This document shows positions 5,803 through 5,837 of a stretch of DNA of 5,837 bases, piece after piece. The notes beneath the pieces were generated by a model that searched no databases, was not told where the DNA came from, and was given only the letters and a program-made list of their open reading frames with translations. Where the stretch lies: the NCBI GenBank assembly GCA_015490695.1, contig WFXK01000026.1, forward strand, positions 1 through 5,837, written 5' to 3'. Source of the DNA: Bacteroidota bacterium. GTDB taxonomy: Bacteria; Bacteroidota; Bacteroidia; SpSt-205; S141-50. A program made the position numbers and the translations under genes. Numbering within the stretch: the first letter of the stretch is position 1; every line of letters starts with the position of its first letter.

Positions 5803-5837
5803 GTTTTTTTCGTAGCGACCGATGGATAGCTAAAGCA

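Noticed and set aside
5803..5837. Right end of the window
   Set aside because: Short AT-rich stretch with no supported gene or signal; it may be more of the decayed methyltransferase but nothing can be shown.

Overview
The window most likely comes from a member of the Bacteroidota. The sequence is moderately AT-rich and I see no clear Shine-Dalgarno sites at the starts. The PAS/SpoIIE-type phosphatase has the wording typical of Bacteroidota proteins (GDFYFF, DCTGHGVPGAF, SYSDGFQDQFGGP, QVDDIIILGVRI). Two further proteins resemble hypothetical families I associate with that phylum. This placement is by recognition, not by a database search, and I cannot name a genus.

Layout. From 4860 down to the left edge, six minus-strand genes are packed head to tail with gaps or overlaps of 25, -4, 8, -4 and 22 bases, so they look like one operon. 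In transcription order they are an ArsR/SmtB-type repressor with a CVC motif (4510-4860), an uncharacterised helical protein (3414-4484), MazG nucleotide pyrophosphohydrolase (2671-3417), a membrane-anchored PAS plus SpoIIE/PP2C phosphatase (1022-2662), a SUKH/SMI1-KNR4 domain protein (558-1025) and an exported SH3-domain membrane protein that runs off the left edge (1-535). Two junctions are 4-base ATGA overlaps, which suggest translational coupling. A 49-base gap (4861-4909) separates the repressor from a divergent plus-strand gene for a small, basic, exported protein (4910-5341).

Right end. After a GC-rich hairpin (5364-5393), the last ~430 bases hold the broken remains of a DNA methyltransferase gene. 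A clear N-terminal methyltransferase stretch ends at a frameshift exactly where the SAM-binding motif should be, and the motif continues in another frame as FCGIGTS. Smaller decayed fragments follow.

How the genes may work together. MazG hydrolyses aberrant or signalling nucleotides, the phosphatase probably feeds a partner-switching (STAS/anti-sigma) pathway, and the ArsR-type protein may tie expression to a metal or thiol signal. Co-transcription suggests a stress-related operon, but only the gene order and spacing are visible; the functional link is inference. I see no complete novel defence system. The most noteworthy items are the methyltransferase relic and the repressor-led MazG/phosphatase cluster. 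No tRNA, rRNA, CRISPR array or intact insertion sequence was seen.
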